Shown one piece after another: positions 16,563 to 25,267 of a stretch of DNA of 64,000 nt. Where the stretch lies: contig AP017424.1 in NCBI GenBank assembly GCA_002355495.1, positions 7,815,501 through 7,879,500 on the forward strand, read 5' to 3'. Position numbers and translations under genes: made by a program. Under the pieces are notes generated by a model. The model had not been told where the DNA came from and ran no database searches. It saw nothing but the letters and a program-made list of their open reading frames with translations. Position 1 is the first letter of the stretch; each line of letters begins with the position of its first letter. This DNA comes from Streptomyces laurentii. Lineage in GTDB: Bacteria > Actinomycetota > Actinomycetes > Streptomycetales > Streptomycetaceae.

Positions 16563-16955
16563 TCAGGCCGGCAGCCGGCCGCCGTCCGGCAAGGGGCCGC
16601 GCGGACGCGGCGGCGCGCCCGCGCCCCTCGTCCCGGACGGCCGCAGGATCTCGTCGAGTGCCGACAGCCGGATCAGCCGGAGCAGCGCCGGCTGGTCGCA
16701 CAGCAGCGCCCAGGCCGCCCCGCGGGCCCGGACCCGCCGGGCGCAGCGCACCAGCAGACCGAGCCCCGAGGCGTCGCAGAACGCGAGACGGCGCACGTCG
16801 ACGGTGAGGGCCGGCTCCTCGCGGGCCAGCACGTCGAGTTCGGGCCGGACGCGCTGCGCCAGCACCAGGTCGAGTTCGCCGTACAGCACGACGGTGGTCG
16901 AGCCCTCACTCGACCGCACCGCCAGGTGCGGATCGCCGCGTCGGATCAGAGTCAT
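16563..16955 (-). CDS. STAS-domain anti-sigma factor antagonist
   Basis: A 130-aa STAS protein. VVLYGELDLVLAQRVRPELDVL is the N-terminal part of the fold, and FCDASGLGLLVRCARRV holds the conserved Ser that anti-sigma kinases phosphorylate. Unphosphorylated STAS proteins bind anti-sigma factors and free a sigma factor. The ATG at 16955 has GGAG six nucleotides upstream; a GTG four codons earlier is a weaker choice. The gene is monocistronic. The SpoIIE-type phosphatase at 10215-12635 is a plausible but unproven partner. Confidence 0.85.
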   Translation of the reverse strand: MTLIRRGDPHLAVRSSEGSTTVVLYGELDLVLAQRVRPELDVLAREEPALTVDVRRLAFCDASGLGLLVRCARRVRARGAAWALLCDQPALLRLIRLSALDEILRPSGTRGAGAPPRPRGPLPDGGRLPA

Positions 16956-17116
16956 GGAACGCTCCACTGGATCAGCCCCCCGTCGCGTCGAGGTTCGCGG
17001 CCTCTCCGGAGGCAGACACGTTTCTCCACCCGCGCATCACCCGAAGTGGTGAAATCCGCCGTGTATGCGTCCATGCGTTCGCCTGCGGTACGGGCCCCGA
17101 AGGCCGGTTCCGCGGG

Positions 17117-18049
17117 TCAGTCCGTCGGGGCCGGCGCGGGCGGCGGGGGCACGATCGCGACGGGGCAGGCGGCGTGCTGGAGGACGGCGTTCGCGACCGA
17201 GCCCACGAGCAGTCTCGCGACCCGGTGCCTGCGATGCCGGCCCACCACCACCAGGCCCGCCTCCTGCGAGTCGTCGACCAGCCGGCCGGCCGCGTCGACC
17301 GGCGAGACGACCGGCTGCACCTCGACCTCCGGATGCCGCTTGCTGAACGGCAGCAGCCGCTCCGCCTGGCGCTGCCGGGTCTCCTCGACGAGCTCCGGCG
17401 TCTCGTCCGGGGACGTCGGCGGTACGTCGAACTTGGGCGAGGGAGGGGCGAGCAGCAGCACCGGATTGGGCGGCACCGGGTAGGAGGTCACCACCTGCAA
17501 CGGCACCCCGCGCTGCCGTGCCGCCCGGAACGCGAACTCGACGACCTCGTCCCCGGTCTCCTCCGGGTGCAGCCCCAGCAGGACCCGGCCGGCCCGGGAA
17601 CTGCCGTCCAGCGTCGCGATCCGGGCCTCGTGCGGGACGACGATCAGCGGGCAGGGCGACGCGGCGGCCAGCGCGCGGCTGTTCGACCCGAGCAACAGAC
17701 TCTTGAAGCCGCCCCGGCCCCGCGAGCCGACCACCAGCAGCCGGGCCCGCGCCGCCGCCCCGACCAGGGCGTCGACGATGGAGCCCTCCAGCGAGGCGTA
17801 TCCGATGTCGAGGCCTTCGGCGCGCGGTCCGATCTGCGCGGCCAGGGAGTTCACGACGGTGTCCGGCAGGTCGGGCGCCGGACCGAGCGAGGAGATCCGG
17901 GCGCTGCCGAGCTGGAGGGCCTCGGAACGGACATGGGCGACGGTGAGCGGGGCGGACAGGCTGCGCGCGACCCGCAGCGCCCACTCCAGGGCGCGCAGGC
18001 TGTGCTCGGAACCGTCGACCCCCACCACAACAGCTGACTTCTGACTCAT
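17117..18049 (-). CDS. Universal stress protein, two UspA domains
   Basis: A 310-aa protein with two tandem Usp domains. The first starts VVVGVDGSEHSLRALEWALRVA and ends with the ATP-binding VVGSRGRGGFKSLLLGSNS loop. The second starts RVLLGLHPEETGDEVVEFAFRAA and ends VVVGRHRRHRVARLLVGSVANAVLQHAACPVAIVPP. Both keep G-x2-G-x9-G(S/N)-like loops, so ATP binding is likely. Tandem Usps are common in Streptomyces and respond to hypoxia or stationary phase. The ATG at 18049 gives the best match to the family start; a GTG three codons upstream is possible. Its 3' neighbour is the STAS gene, separated by about 160 bp. Confidence 0.88.
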   Translation of the reverse strand: MSQKSAVVVGVDGSEHSLRALEWALRVARSLSAPLTVAHVRSEALQLGSARISSLGPAPDLPDTVVNSLAAQIGPRAEGLDIGYASLEGSIVDALVGAAARARLLVVGSRGRGGFKSLLLGSNSRALAAASPCPLIVVPHEARIATLDGSSRAGRVLLGLHPEETGDEVVEFAFRAARQRGVPLQVVTSYPVPPNPVLLLAPPSPKFDVPPTSPDETPELVEETRQRQAERLLPFSKRHPEVEVQPVVSPVDAAGRLVDDSQEAGLVVVGRHRRHRVARLLVGSVANAVLQHAACPVAIVPPPPAPAPTD

Positions 18050-18284
18050 GCTTCGCACTCATATCGGGAGGTATCGGCCGAAACCGGATGCCACGCCGAA
18101 TGGGCCGCCGAGTCGACGAGCGCGCCGCACCCGGCCGCCGTAGCCGACCGACCGACCGGGGCGCGGGGCCCGGCCCCGTACCGCCGCGCCGTCGTCCGTA
18201 CGTACTGTGCCGTACGTACTGCCATACGCGCGGCCATACGGACCGTTGTGCGGGCTCGGCCCCGAGCCGCCCCGCGCCGGGCCG

Positions 18285-19943
18285 TCAGCGCAGCAGCCGG
18301 CGCCGCGCCCGGGCCGCCGCGACCAGCTCCGGTACGGTGCCGAGCTTCACGCGCGGGCGGCCGGACTCCTTGCCGCGCGCCCGCTCGGCCCGCTCGATGG
18401 CCGCGAGACCGCGCGCGTCGACCACGTGCCGGACCCGGCCGCGGACCAGCCGGTCGAAGGCCCGGGCCGTACCCGTCGGGGCCGGCAGCGTGCCGTCGAC
18501 CGCGTCGGCCAGGAGCGAGCCCACCGTCTCGGCCGCGCAGGTGCGGTTGGCGCCGATGCCGCCCGAGGGGCCGCGCTTGATCCAGCCGGCGACGTAGCCG
18601 CCGGGCATCCCTTCGACCCGGCCGCCCAGGTGCGGGACGGTGCCCGTCGCCTCGTCGAACGGCAGACCGGCCACCGGCACCCCGCGATAGCCGACCGCCC
18701 GCAGGACGAGACCGGCCGGCACGGCGACCGGACCGGCCGCGCCCGTCACCCGTACCGCGGCGTCCAGGATCTCCTCGGGCGCGGAATGGAAGCGGAACAC
18801 GATCCGCCGCTCGCCCGCGCCCGCCCGAGCGCCCGGCGCCGCGCCCCAGTCCACCCGCTCGTGCTCCGCGTCCCGCAGCAGCGCCGCCTTGTCCGCCGGT
18901 GAGGCCGCCTCGATCGCCGCCCGGATCCGCGGATCGTGGTCGTCCACGACCAGACGCACGCCCGGCAGCCGCCCCAGGGCGAGCAGTTCGGACGCGGTGC
19001 AGGCGAGGTCCTCGGGGCCGCGCCGGGCGAGCAGCACCACCTCGCGTACGGCGGAGTCCCGCAGCGCCGCCAGCGCGTGGTCGGCGATGTCCGTCGAGGC
19101 GAGCGCGTCCGGGTCCGCGACGAGGACGCGGGCGGCGTCGAGCGCGACGTTCCCGGTGCCGACCACCACGACCCGCGCGGTGCCGGACAGGCCGACCGCG
19201 TCCGGCGCGACCTCGGGGTGCGCGTTGTACCAGGCGACGAAGGAGCCCGCCGGGACGCTGCCGGGCAGCTCCTCGCCGGGGATGCCGAGCCGCCGGTCGC
19301 CGGCCGCGCCGACCGCGTACACGACGGCGTCGTGATGCGCGGCCAGTTCCTCCGCCGTGACGTCCGTACCGATGTCGACACCGAGGTACATGCGGACCCG
19401 CGGGTGGGTGTGGAAGCGGGCGAAGGTGTCGCCGATCCGCTTGGTCGCCGGGTGGTCGGGCGCCACGCCGTAGCGGACGAGGCCGCCGGCCACCGGCAGC
19501 CGGTCGATCAGGGTCACCTCGGCGCCGGTGTGAAGGAGCAGGTCCTCCGCGGCGTACATCCCGGCCGGGCCGGTGCCGACGACAGCGACCCGGATCGGCG
19601 CGAAGTCGGCGGGGAGCGTCCGCGCGAACGACGGCGCGCCCCAGGCGTGGAAGACGGGCCCGTCCTCGGGAGCGGTGCGGGGCGCGCCCCGCTCGTAGAA
19701 GGCCGCGTTGATCTCCGCGTACCGCTCCAGCCCGGCGGCGGCCAGGGCGTCCGCGGGCAGGATCGCGTCGACCGGGCAGGCGTCGGCGCAGGCGCCGCAG
19801 TCGATGCAGGCCGCCGGGTCGACGTAGAGCATCTCGGTCCGGCCGAAGTCGGGCTCGTCGGGCGTGGGATGGATGCAGTTGACGGGGCAGACGGCGACGC
19901 AGGTGGCGTCGTTGCAGCACGTCTGGGTGATGGCGTAGGTCAT
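18285..19943 (-). CDS. Ferredoxin fused to ferredoxin-NADP+ reductase (FprA/FprB-like)
   Basis: A 552-aa fusion. Residues 1-70 are a bacterial ferredoxin with two clusters of cysteines (CCNDATCVAVCPVNC and CIDCGACADACP). From about residue 110 an adrenodoxin-reductase-like flavoprotein follows, with FAD-binding VAVVGTGPAGMYAAEDLL and NADPH-binding VVVVGTGNVALDAARVL. It passes electrons from NADPH through FAD to Fe-S centres or an oxygenase. It lies 130 bp downstream of an AurF-like diiron oxygenase on the same strand, so it is a plausible electron supplier for that enzyme. The C-terminal basic tail is unremarkable. Confidence 0.9.
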   Translation of the reverse strand: MTYAITQTCCNDATCVAVCPVNCIHPTPDEPDFGRTEMLYVDPAACIDCGACADACPVDAILPADALAAAGLERYAEINAAFYERGAPRTAPEDGPVFHAWGAPSFARTLPADFAPIRVAVVGTGPAGMYAAEDLLLHTGAEVTLIDRLPVAGGLVRYGVAPDHPATKRIGDTFARFHTHPRVRMYLGVDIGTDVTAEELAAHHDAVVYAVGAAGDRRLGIPGEELPGSVPAGSFVAWYNAHPEVAPDAVGLSGTARVVVVGTGNVALDAARVLVADPDALASTDIADHALAALRDSAVREVVLLARRGPEDLACTASELLALGRLPGVRLVVDDHDPRIRAAIEAASPADKAALLRDAEHERVDWGAAPGARAGAGERRIVFRFHSAPEEILDAAVRVTGAAGPVAVPAGLVLRAVGYRGVPVAGLPFDEATGTVPHLGGRVEGMPGGYVAGWIKRGPSGGIGANRTCAAETVGSLLADAVDGTLPAPTGTARAFDRLVRGRVRHVVDARGLAAIERAERARGKESGRPRVKLGTVPELVAAARARRRLLR

Positions 19944-20073
19944 GGCGTCGTCAGCTCGCGGGGCTCGGTGGGGCGGACGGACGGGCGGACGGGCTGGGCC
20001 GGGTCCGGGTCCCTGGGGCGGCGGTCCGGTGGACCGGTCGGCGGGACCTGTGACGGGGCCCGCGGCGGCCGGG

Positions 20074-21036
20074 TCAGATGAGGTGGGCGCGCCGGAAGAC
20101 GGCGACGGCGGGCCGGGTCAGCAGCCCCGCCGAGGACAGGAACTCCATCAGGCCCGCGCAGCTCGACCGCATCAGTGACTTGTGGTGCTCGTTGGCCTTC
20201 GCCTCCGCGAGGGCGCGCTCGACGTCGAGTCCGGCGTTCGCGTACACGTCGCGGTGGATCATGCTGGTGACGATGAAGTACGAGGCGATCGAGACCACCA
20301 GCGCCTGGACGCGGCGGCGCAGCGGACCGGCCGCGCGCAGCCGGGCGCGGGTCTCCTCGCGGGCGAACTTCATGTGCCGTGATTCCTCCACGACATGGAT
20401 GTTGTTGATGGTCCGGATGAAGGGGACCACCCGCTCGTCGCGCATCCAGTCGCGCTGCATCACGTCCAGGACCTCCTCGGCGACGAGGATCGAGGCGTAC
20501 GCGGCTTCGCCGACCGCGACGGTCTTGAAAAGGCGGCCGAGTTCGAGGACGGGGCGCGGCGGGCGGTAGGCGGGCGCGCCGAGCTTCGCGGCGGCCCGGC
20601 CGAACATGATCGAGTGCCGGCACTCGTCGGCGATCTCCGTCAGCGCCCACTGGAACCGCGGATCGGTCGGGTCCTTGGCGTACATGTCGCGCAGCACCAT
20701 CTGTTGGAGGATCATCTCGAACCAGATGCCCGTGCTGGCCACGGAGGCGGCCTCCTGCCGGGTCAGCTCCTTGCGCTGTGCCTCCGTCATCTCCTGCCAG
20801 TAGCCGGTGCCGTAGAGGCTGCACCACTCGGGGCTCATGCCGTGGAAGTCCTGATCGAGCGGGGTGTCCCAGTCGACCTCGGTGGCGGGGTCGTAGGAGA
20901 GCCGGGCCGAGGAGTCGAGCAGCCGGCGAGCCGCGTCGCGCTCGGGCCGCCGGTCCTGGTCCGGGTGCTGCTCCCGGTCCCGGTCCCGGTCCCGGTCCCG
21001 GTCCTGGTCCGCCGGGCGGACGGTGCTGCTGGCCAT
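20074..21036 (-). CDS. AurF-like diiron oxygenase
   Basis: The 320-aa protein begins with a short head containing an Asp-Arg dipeptide repeat (about residues 12-20) coded by tandem hexanucleotides. It then follows the p-aminobenzoate N-oxygenase (AurF) family. Iron-ligand motifs are visible: ADECRHSIMF near residue 140 and VVEESRHMKFAREE near 230, with EEVLD between them. Family members oxidise arylamines or related substrates using a diiron site, but many actinobacterial homologues are uncharacterised. The ATG at 21036 has AAGGAG 7 nt upstream. A TAGAC-N5-GTCTA palindrome sits about 60 bp before it. The ferredoxin reductase downstream may supply electrons. Confidence 0.82.
   Translation of the reverse strand: MASSTVRPADQDRDRDRDRDREQHPDQDRRPERDAARRLLDSSARLSYDPATEVDWDTPLDQDFHGMSPEWCSLYGTGYWQEMTEAQRKELTRQEAASVASTGIWFEMILQQMVLRDMYAKDPTDPRFQWALTEIADECRHSIMFGRAAAKLGAPAYRPPRPVLELGRLFKTVAVGEAAYASILVAEEVLDVMQRDWMRDERVVPFIRTINNIHVVEESRHMKFAREETRARLRAAGPLRRRVQALVVSIASYFIVTSMIHRDVYANAGLDVERALAEAKANEHHKSLMRSSCAGLMEFLSSAGLLTRPAVAVFRRAHLI
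20976..21012. repeat. Tandem hexanucleotide repeat inside the AurF-like gene
   Basis: At least five near-perfect CGGTCC units lie side by side, coding for alternating Asp-Arg on the minus strand. Such repeats change length easily and would lengthen or shorten the N-terminal head in two-residue steps without a frameshift. Confidence 0.7.
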
Positions 21037-21093
21037 GGTCGGCTCCTTGAAGACCTCGGGGGGCGGGGACGGTCGAGGGGCTGGCGGGCTTGT

Positions 21094-21108
21094 TAGACGC
21101 ATTGTCTA
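21094..21108. promoter_or_regulatory. TAGAC-N5-GTCTA palindrome (TetR-like operator)
   Basis: TAGAC (21094-21098) and GTCTA (21104-21108) form a 5-bp inverted repeat with a 5-bp spacer, in a locally AT-rich stretch between the AurF-like gene (minus) and the SnoaL-like gene (plus). TetR-family operators often look like this. No tetR gene is seen in the window. Confidence 0.45.
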
Positions 21109-21209
21109 GTAAGCCTTTTGACGGAAGGTACAACAAGACCGGCCCCGCGCCTACCCGTCGGTGCCGAAAACGATTGCCGCGGATGTCCGGGGGCGGAGAG
21201 AATGCGCTC

Positions 21210-21647
21210 ATGATCGACACCGCAGACACTGCAGACACCCCGAACGGCGCGGACGGCGCGCACCGCGCGGGCGACGCCGAAGTCCTCGCGGTCGAGGCCG
21301 CCATCGCCGGTGAACTCCGCCTCCTGGAGCCCGCCGTGCGGTCCAGCGGGACCGAGGCCCGGAAGCTGTTCGATCCCGAGTTCACCGAGGTCGGCTCCTC
21401 GGGGCGGCGCTGGACGTACGAGGAGATGCTGGCCGAGCTTCCCGGGTTCGACGACGCCCAGCCGGACGGTCCGCGCATCGAGGCGTCCGCGATGCGCGGC
21501 GTCCTGCTCGCACCCGGCCTCGTCCATCTGACGTACGAGACCGTCTTCGAGGGGCGGCGGGCGCGCCGCAGTTCCCTCTGGCGCCAGGACGAGAACGGCG
21601 CCTGGCGGATGTACTACCACCAGGGCACCCCGGTTCCGGAGGGCTGA
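21210..21647 (+). CDS. SnoaL/NTF2-like domain protein (DUF4440 type)
   Basis: A 145-aa protein. After a short Asp/Ala-rich head comes an NTF2-like cone fold: VEAAIAGELRLLEPAVRSSGTEARKLFDPEFTEVGSSGRRW, a TYEEMLAELP helix and a final strand pair ending SSLWRQDENGAWRMYYHQGTPV. Such domains bind small ligands or act as hydrolases and isomerases; no catalytic assignment is possible. The ATG at 21210 has GGAGAG 8-9 nt upstream and is preferred over an ATG at 21183. The next gene, a sigma factor with its own SnoaL domain, begins 78 bp downstream on the same strand. Confidence 0.78.
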   Translation: MIDTADTADTPNGADGAHRAGDAEVLAVEAAIAGELRLLEPAVRSSGTEARKLFDPEFTEVGSSGRRWTYEEMLAELPGFDDAQPDGPRIEASAMRGVLLAPGLVHLTYETVFEGRRARRSSLWRQDENGAWRMYYHQGTPVPEG

Positions 21648-21725
21648 ACTCGCCCTGCTCCGCAGGGGAGTCGGCGAGTCATTGAGGTCGGGGTCGGGGT
21701 CGGGGCTGACGGGGGAGCGCGGGCG

Positions 21726-22625
21726 ATGGACGACGGTGAGCTGCTGATCCGGCGGTTCGAACAGGACCGGCCGCGTCTGCGGGCGGTCGCCTACCGCATG
21801 CTCGGCTCGCTCGCCGAGGCCGACGACGCCCTCCAGGAGGCGTGGCTGCGGGCCGAAGCCGCCGGTCTCGCGGGCGTCGAGAACCCCGGTGGCTGGCTCA
21901 CCACCATCGTGTCGAGGGTCTGCCTCAACATGCTGCGGTCCCGTGACCGCCGCCGCGAGGACTCCCCCGACGACCGGCCGACCGAACCCGGCGCCGATGA
22001 CGGGTCCTCGGGGACCGACCCCGAGGAAGAGGCGATGACGGCCGACTCCGTCGGCGTCGCCCTGCTCGTCGTCCTCGACACCCTGGGCCCCGCCGAACGC
22101 CTCGCCTTCGTCCTGCACGACCTGTTCGCCGTCCCCTTCGAGGACATCGCCCCGATGCTGGAGCGCACCCCGGCCGCCGTACGGCAGCTCGCCAGCCGCG
22201 CCCGCCGCCGGGTGCGGGGTGGCGCTCCCGGGCCGGGGACCGGGGCCGCCGGGACGGACGCGCCGCGGCGGCGCCAGGTGGTGACGGCCTTCCTGGCCGC
22301 CACCCGGGGCGGCGACTTCGAGGCGCTGGTCTCCCTCCTCCACCCCGACGTCGTGCTGCACGCCGACCGGTGGGTCGTGCCGACCCCCGAGCCGATCGTC
22401 GTGGCCGGCGGCCGGGCCGTCGCCGAGGGCGCCCTGGCCGCGATGGGCCGGGCCAGCTTCACCGGGCTGGCGCTCCTCGACGGCGCGATGGGCCTCGTGA
22501 TGGCTCCGGCGGGCCGGCTCCGGCTGGTGCTGGCCTTCGAGATGACGGACGGTCTGATCGCCGCCATCGAGGTCGTCGCCGCGCCGGAGCGGCTGGCCGC
22601 GCTGGAGGTCGGCGTCCCCGAGTGA
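21726..22625 (+). CDS. ECF sigma factor of the SigJ type with SnoaL domain
   Basis: A 299-aa sigma-70 family protein. Region 2 is FEQDRPRLRAVAYRMLGSLAEADDALQEAWLR with ENPGGWLTTIVSRVCLNMLRSR. Region 4 is AFVLHDLFAVPFEDIAPMLERTPAAVRQLASRARRRV. The last 110 residues form a SnoaL-like domain (FLAATRGGDFEALVSLLHPDVVLHAD), which marks the ECF41/SigJ group; there the extension controls sigma activity in place of a separate anti-sigma factor. An NTF2-like protein lies directly upstream. A short GGGGTC direct repeat precedes the start. Confidence 0.9.
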   Translation: MDDGELLIRRFEQDRPRLRAVAYRMLGSLAEADDALQEAWLRAEAAGLAGVENPGGWLTTIVSRVCLNMLRSRDRRREDSPDDRPTEPGADDGSSGTDPEEEAMTADSVGVALLVVLDTLGPAERLAFVLHDLFAVPFEDIAPMLERTPAAVRQLASRARRRVRGGAPGPGTGAAGTDAPRRRQVVTAFLAATRGGDFEALVSLLHPDVVLHADRWVVPTPEPIVVAGGRAVAEGALAAMGRASFTGLALLDGAMGLVMAPAGRLRLVLAFEMTDGLIAAIEVVAAPERLAALEVGVPE

Positions 22626-22650
22626 GCCGCCAGGAGCGAGTCACCCTGAC

Positions 22651-22684
22651 CAGGGCCGCCCGGCGCGCACGCCGGGCGGCCCTG
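22651..22684. terminator. Strong hairpin between convergent genes
   Basis: A perfect 15-bp stem (CAGGGCCGCCCGGCG, 22651-22665, pairing with 22670-22684) with a 4-nt loop lies 25 nt after the sigma factor stop and 22 nt before the convergent secreted-protein stop. Likely a bidirectional terminator. Confidence 0.75.
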
Positions 22685-22706
22685 ATCGGGGCGGGCTTGG
22701 GGCCGG

Positions 22707-24362
22707 TCAGGAGGCCTTGGCCGCGGCCCTCGTCCCGTACGCGTCGATGTGCGTCTGCGTGACGGTGTTGCCGAACGTGTCGGTCAGCTCCGCCCGGAGC
22801 GACACCGCCCCGCCGTCCCCGGGCGTCGTGAACGCGATCCGCCCGCCGGTCACCGGCACCGCCGTCCAGGAAGCCCCTTGGTCAGTTGACACCGACACCA
22901 CCAGCGACCGCACCCCCGACCGCTCGGCCGCGCCGAGCACCGTCACCCCCACCGTGCTCGCGGTACGCGCCGGAGCCGTGCCGTCGATCCCGAGCTCCGG
23001 GCTGAACCGGACGGCGCTGAGCGGCAGTTCGGTGGCCGTGGTCGTCTTGGCGGACGTGAACGTCCAGGCCGCCGTGACACTTCCGCGCGGCCGCGTGGCG
23101 GTCGCCGTCAGCAGATAGGTGGCGCGCCCCGACGGGAGCGTGAACGAGCCCTGCCCGGGCGTGCCGCGCCGGGTGCCGACGAGCGCGCCGTCGCGGTACA
23201 GCGTCGTGGTGGCGGCGGTGAACAGCGGGGCGGACGGCCGGTGGCCGTCGCCGTCGGCGAGCAGCGGCACCGTCACGTCGAGGGCGTTGCCGGTGCGCTG
23301 CGCGGCGGACCGGGCGCCGGGCGAGGAGTCCAGGGCGGGCCCGAAGACCGGGGTGTCGAAGGTGACCACCTTGGTGGTGCCGGCCGTGAGCCCGACCCCG
23401 AGCGCGTAGTAGATGTTCGGGGTCTTCTCGGGCTCGGCCGAGGAGGCGTACACGAGGTCGAAGGGCCCGCGTTCGGGCGTGACCAGGTACGTCAGGCTGT
23501 CGGGCGGCGTCAGCGCCCGGGCGATCGAGGGGGAGGGGCCGGACGACGGGGAGACGTCCAGGGTCGCCGCGCCCGCTCCCGGCTCGCCCGGCGCCGCCCG
23601 CACGACCAGGGTGGTGAGGTCCCCGGGCGCCGGATGCCGGACCAGACCGTCCAGCGCCCGGTCGGTCCGGAAGGTGTAGCCGAGGATGCAGGTCCCGACC
23701 GTCCGGTTCCAGTACGCGTCGACCCAGGTCCGGACCGCGCCGGACTCGGTGGCCGGGCCCAGGTGCGCGAGCCGCGTGTCCGGCGTGTAGGACACCAGGT
23801 TCGCGAACCCCGTCGTCCCCTCGTACGTGACCTCGATGAACGCCCCGCAGGTCTCGAACTCGGCGTCCGCGACCGGCGGCCGGATGTCCACCGGGTGGGT
23901 GGTGCGGGCGTCGAGCACGATCGTCGCGTCGCGGTCCACGTCCAGGCGGGGCTGCACCAGCCAGTCGATGCCCCGGTGTTCGGTGTCGTCCGTCTCCTTG
24001 GTGGAGATGGTGCTGTCCAGCAGGTAACGGCCTGCCGGCACCTGGACGGTGACGGTGCCGGAGGCGGCCTCCGGGGCCAGCAGACTCGTCCCGGCGTCAG
24101 GTCCGGACAGCGCGGTGAGCTGGGTGCGGAAAGAGGAGGTCGGCGCGCCCGTACGGCTGCGGTGGACCAGCGTCAGCGTGTACGTCGCGGACGTGGCACC
24201 CGCCTTCGGGCGACGCGCGCCGGGAGTGGCGGGAGTGGCGGAGGCGGCCGCCGGGATGCAGAGGGCGGCGGTCGCGGCCGTGGTGACGGCGAGTCCGCGC
24301 AGCACGCGCCGCCGCGTGGTGGTGGAGGTCGCCGGGGCGGGGGAGTTCGAGGAATCGTTCAT
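22707..24362 (-). CDS. Secreted protein of unknown function with Tat-like signal
   Basis: A 551-aa exported protein. The N-terminus has TTTRRRVLRGLAVTTAATAALC, a twin-arginine-like motif and hydrophobic core, then an AAASATP cleavage region. The mature part is all beta in appearance: TLTLVHRSRTGAPTS, a PAGRYLLDSTISTKE segment, and a long string of strands ending in an Ig-like module (VSTDQGASWTAVPVTGG). It resembles the non-catalytic C-terminal half found in some Streptomyces S8 proteases, but I see no Asp-His-Ser triad. It is therefore not called a protease. The ATG at 24362 is chosen for the signal peptide. Confidence 0.6.
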   Translation of the reverse strand: MNDSSNSPAPATSTTTRRRVLRGLAVTTAATAALCIPAAASATPATPGARRPKAGATSATYTLTLVHRSRTGAPTSSFRTQLTALSGPDAGTSLLAPEAASGTVTVQVPAGRYLLDSTISTKETDDTEHRGIDWLVQPRLDVDRDATIVLDARTTHPVDIRPPVADAEFETCGAFIEVTYEGTTGFANLVSYTPDTRLAHLGPATESGAVRTWVDAYWNRTVGTCILGYTFRTDRALDGLVRHPAPGDLTTLVVRAAPGEPGAGAATLDVSPSSGPSPSIARALTPPDSLTYLVTPERGPFDLVYASSAEPEKTPNIYYALGVGLTAGTTKVVTFDTPVFGPALDSSPGARSAAQRTGNALDVTVPLLADGDGHRPSAPLFTAATTTLYRDGALVGTRRGTPGQGSFTLPSGRATYLLTATATRPRGSVTAAWTFTSAKTTTATELPLSAVRFSPELGIDGTAPARTASTVGVTVLGAAERSGVRSLVVSVSTDQGASWTAVPVTGGRIAFTTPGDGGAVSLRAELTDTFGNTVTQTHIDAYGTRAAAKAS

Positions 24363-24494
24363 GACCTGCACTGGAACGAGCGGGCGCCGCGTTCCCGTGA
24401 CCTGCGCCACAGTCCGGAAGGAGCGCCCGCCGGTGTGGCGGGCGTCACGGGAACCCCGACGAACCCGCGCCCAGTACCCAGTGTGGAATCAGTT

Positions 24495-25265
24495 ATGAGA
24501 GATCGTTTCCGTGCCGGGGATCTCGCGGCACTCGGCGAGGCGTACGACGAGCACGCGGGCGTGCTCTACCGGTACGCCCTGCGGGTGTGCGGCGATCCGG
24601 CCACGGCCGAGGACGTCGTGTCCTCGGCCTTCCTGGAGGCCTGGCGCGGCCGGGGCCGGCTGCACGCCGACGGCGGAAGTCTGCGCCCCTGGCTCCTCGG
24701 CATCGTCACCAACGTGCTGCGCGGCACCGCCCGCCAGGCCCGCCGCCGCGACGCCGCGCACGCCAGACTCGCCGACCGCGGCGTCCTGCCCGACTTCTCC
24801 GAGGACGTGGTGGCCCGCCTCGCCGACGCCGAACAACTGCGCGCCGCGCGCGTCGCCCTGACCCGGCTGCGCCGCCGCGACCGGGAGGTCTTCTCCCTGG
24901 TGGTGTGGGCCGGCCTCGACTACGCGGCGGCGGCCGAAGCGCTCGGCATCCCCGTCGGCACGGTCCGCTCCCGCCTCTCCCGCGCCCGGGACCGGCTGCG
25001 GGCCCTCGCCGACGAGGAACTGCGCGCGGGCCGCCGTGCCCGGGCCCGTGCCGGGGCCGCCACCGCAACCTCGGCGGCGGGCGCCGGTCCGGCCCCTCGT
25101 ACCGACGCCGCCGGCCCTGCCACCTTCGCCGACGTAGCCGGCTCTGCCATGTTCGCCGATGCCGAAGCCGCCGACCGCGCCGGCGGTCCAGTCCCAGGGG
25201 ACCACGGCTCCGCCGCCACCCCCGCCCCCCTTCTCGTGTCCCACCGTCCCTCCCCGGAGTGCTGA
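24495..25265 (+). CDS. ECF sigma factor
   Basis: A 256-aa ECF sigma factor. Region 2 is ALGEAYDEHAGVLYRYALRVCGDPATAEDVVSSAFLEAWRGRGRL; region 4 is LTRLRRRDREVFSLVVWAGLDYAAAAEALGIPVGTVRSRLSRARDRL. After residue 185 comes an Ala/Gly-rich low-complexity tail of about 70 residues that is unusually long for the family. The downstream gene starts 2 nt after its stop and encodes a single-pass protein of the CU044_5270 family, which commonly sits next to such sigmas and may be a membrane-bound partner. Start is the ATG at 24495. Confidence 0.9.
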   Translation: MRDRFRAGDLAALGEAYDEHAGVLYRYALRVCGDPATAEDVVSSAFLEAWRGRGRLHADGGSLRPWLLGIVTNVLRGTARQARRRDAAHARLADRGVLPDFSEDVVARLADAEQLRAARVALTRLRRRDREVFSLVVWAGLDYAAAAEALGIPVGTVRSRLSRARDRLRALADEELRAGRRARARAGAATATSAAGAGPAPRTDAAGPATFADVAGSAMFADAEAADRAGGPVPGDHGSAATPAPLLVSHRPSPEC

Positions 25266-25267
25266 TC

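Noticed and set aside
22707..24362. S8 protease call for the secreted protein
   Set aside because: Parts resemble the C-terminal region of some Streptomyces S8 proteins, but no Asp, His or Ser active-site motif is present.
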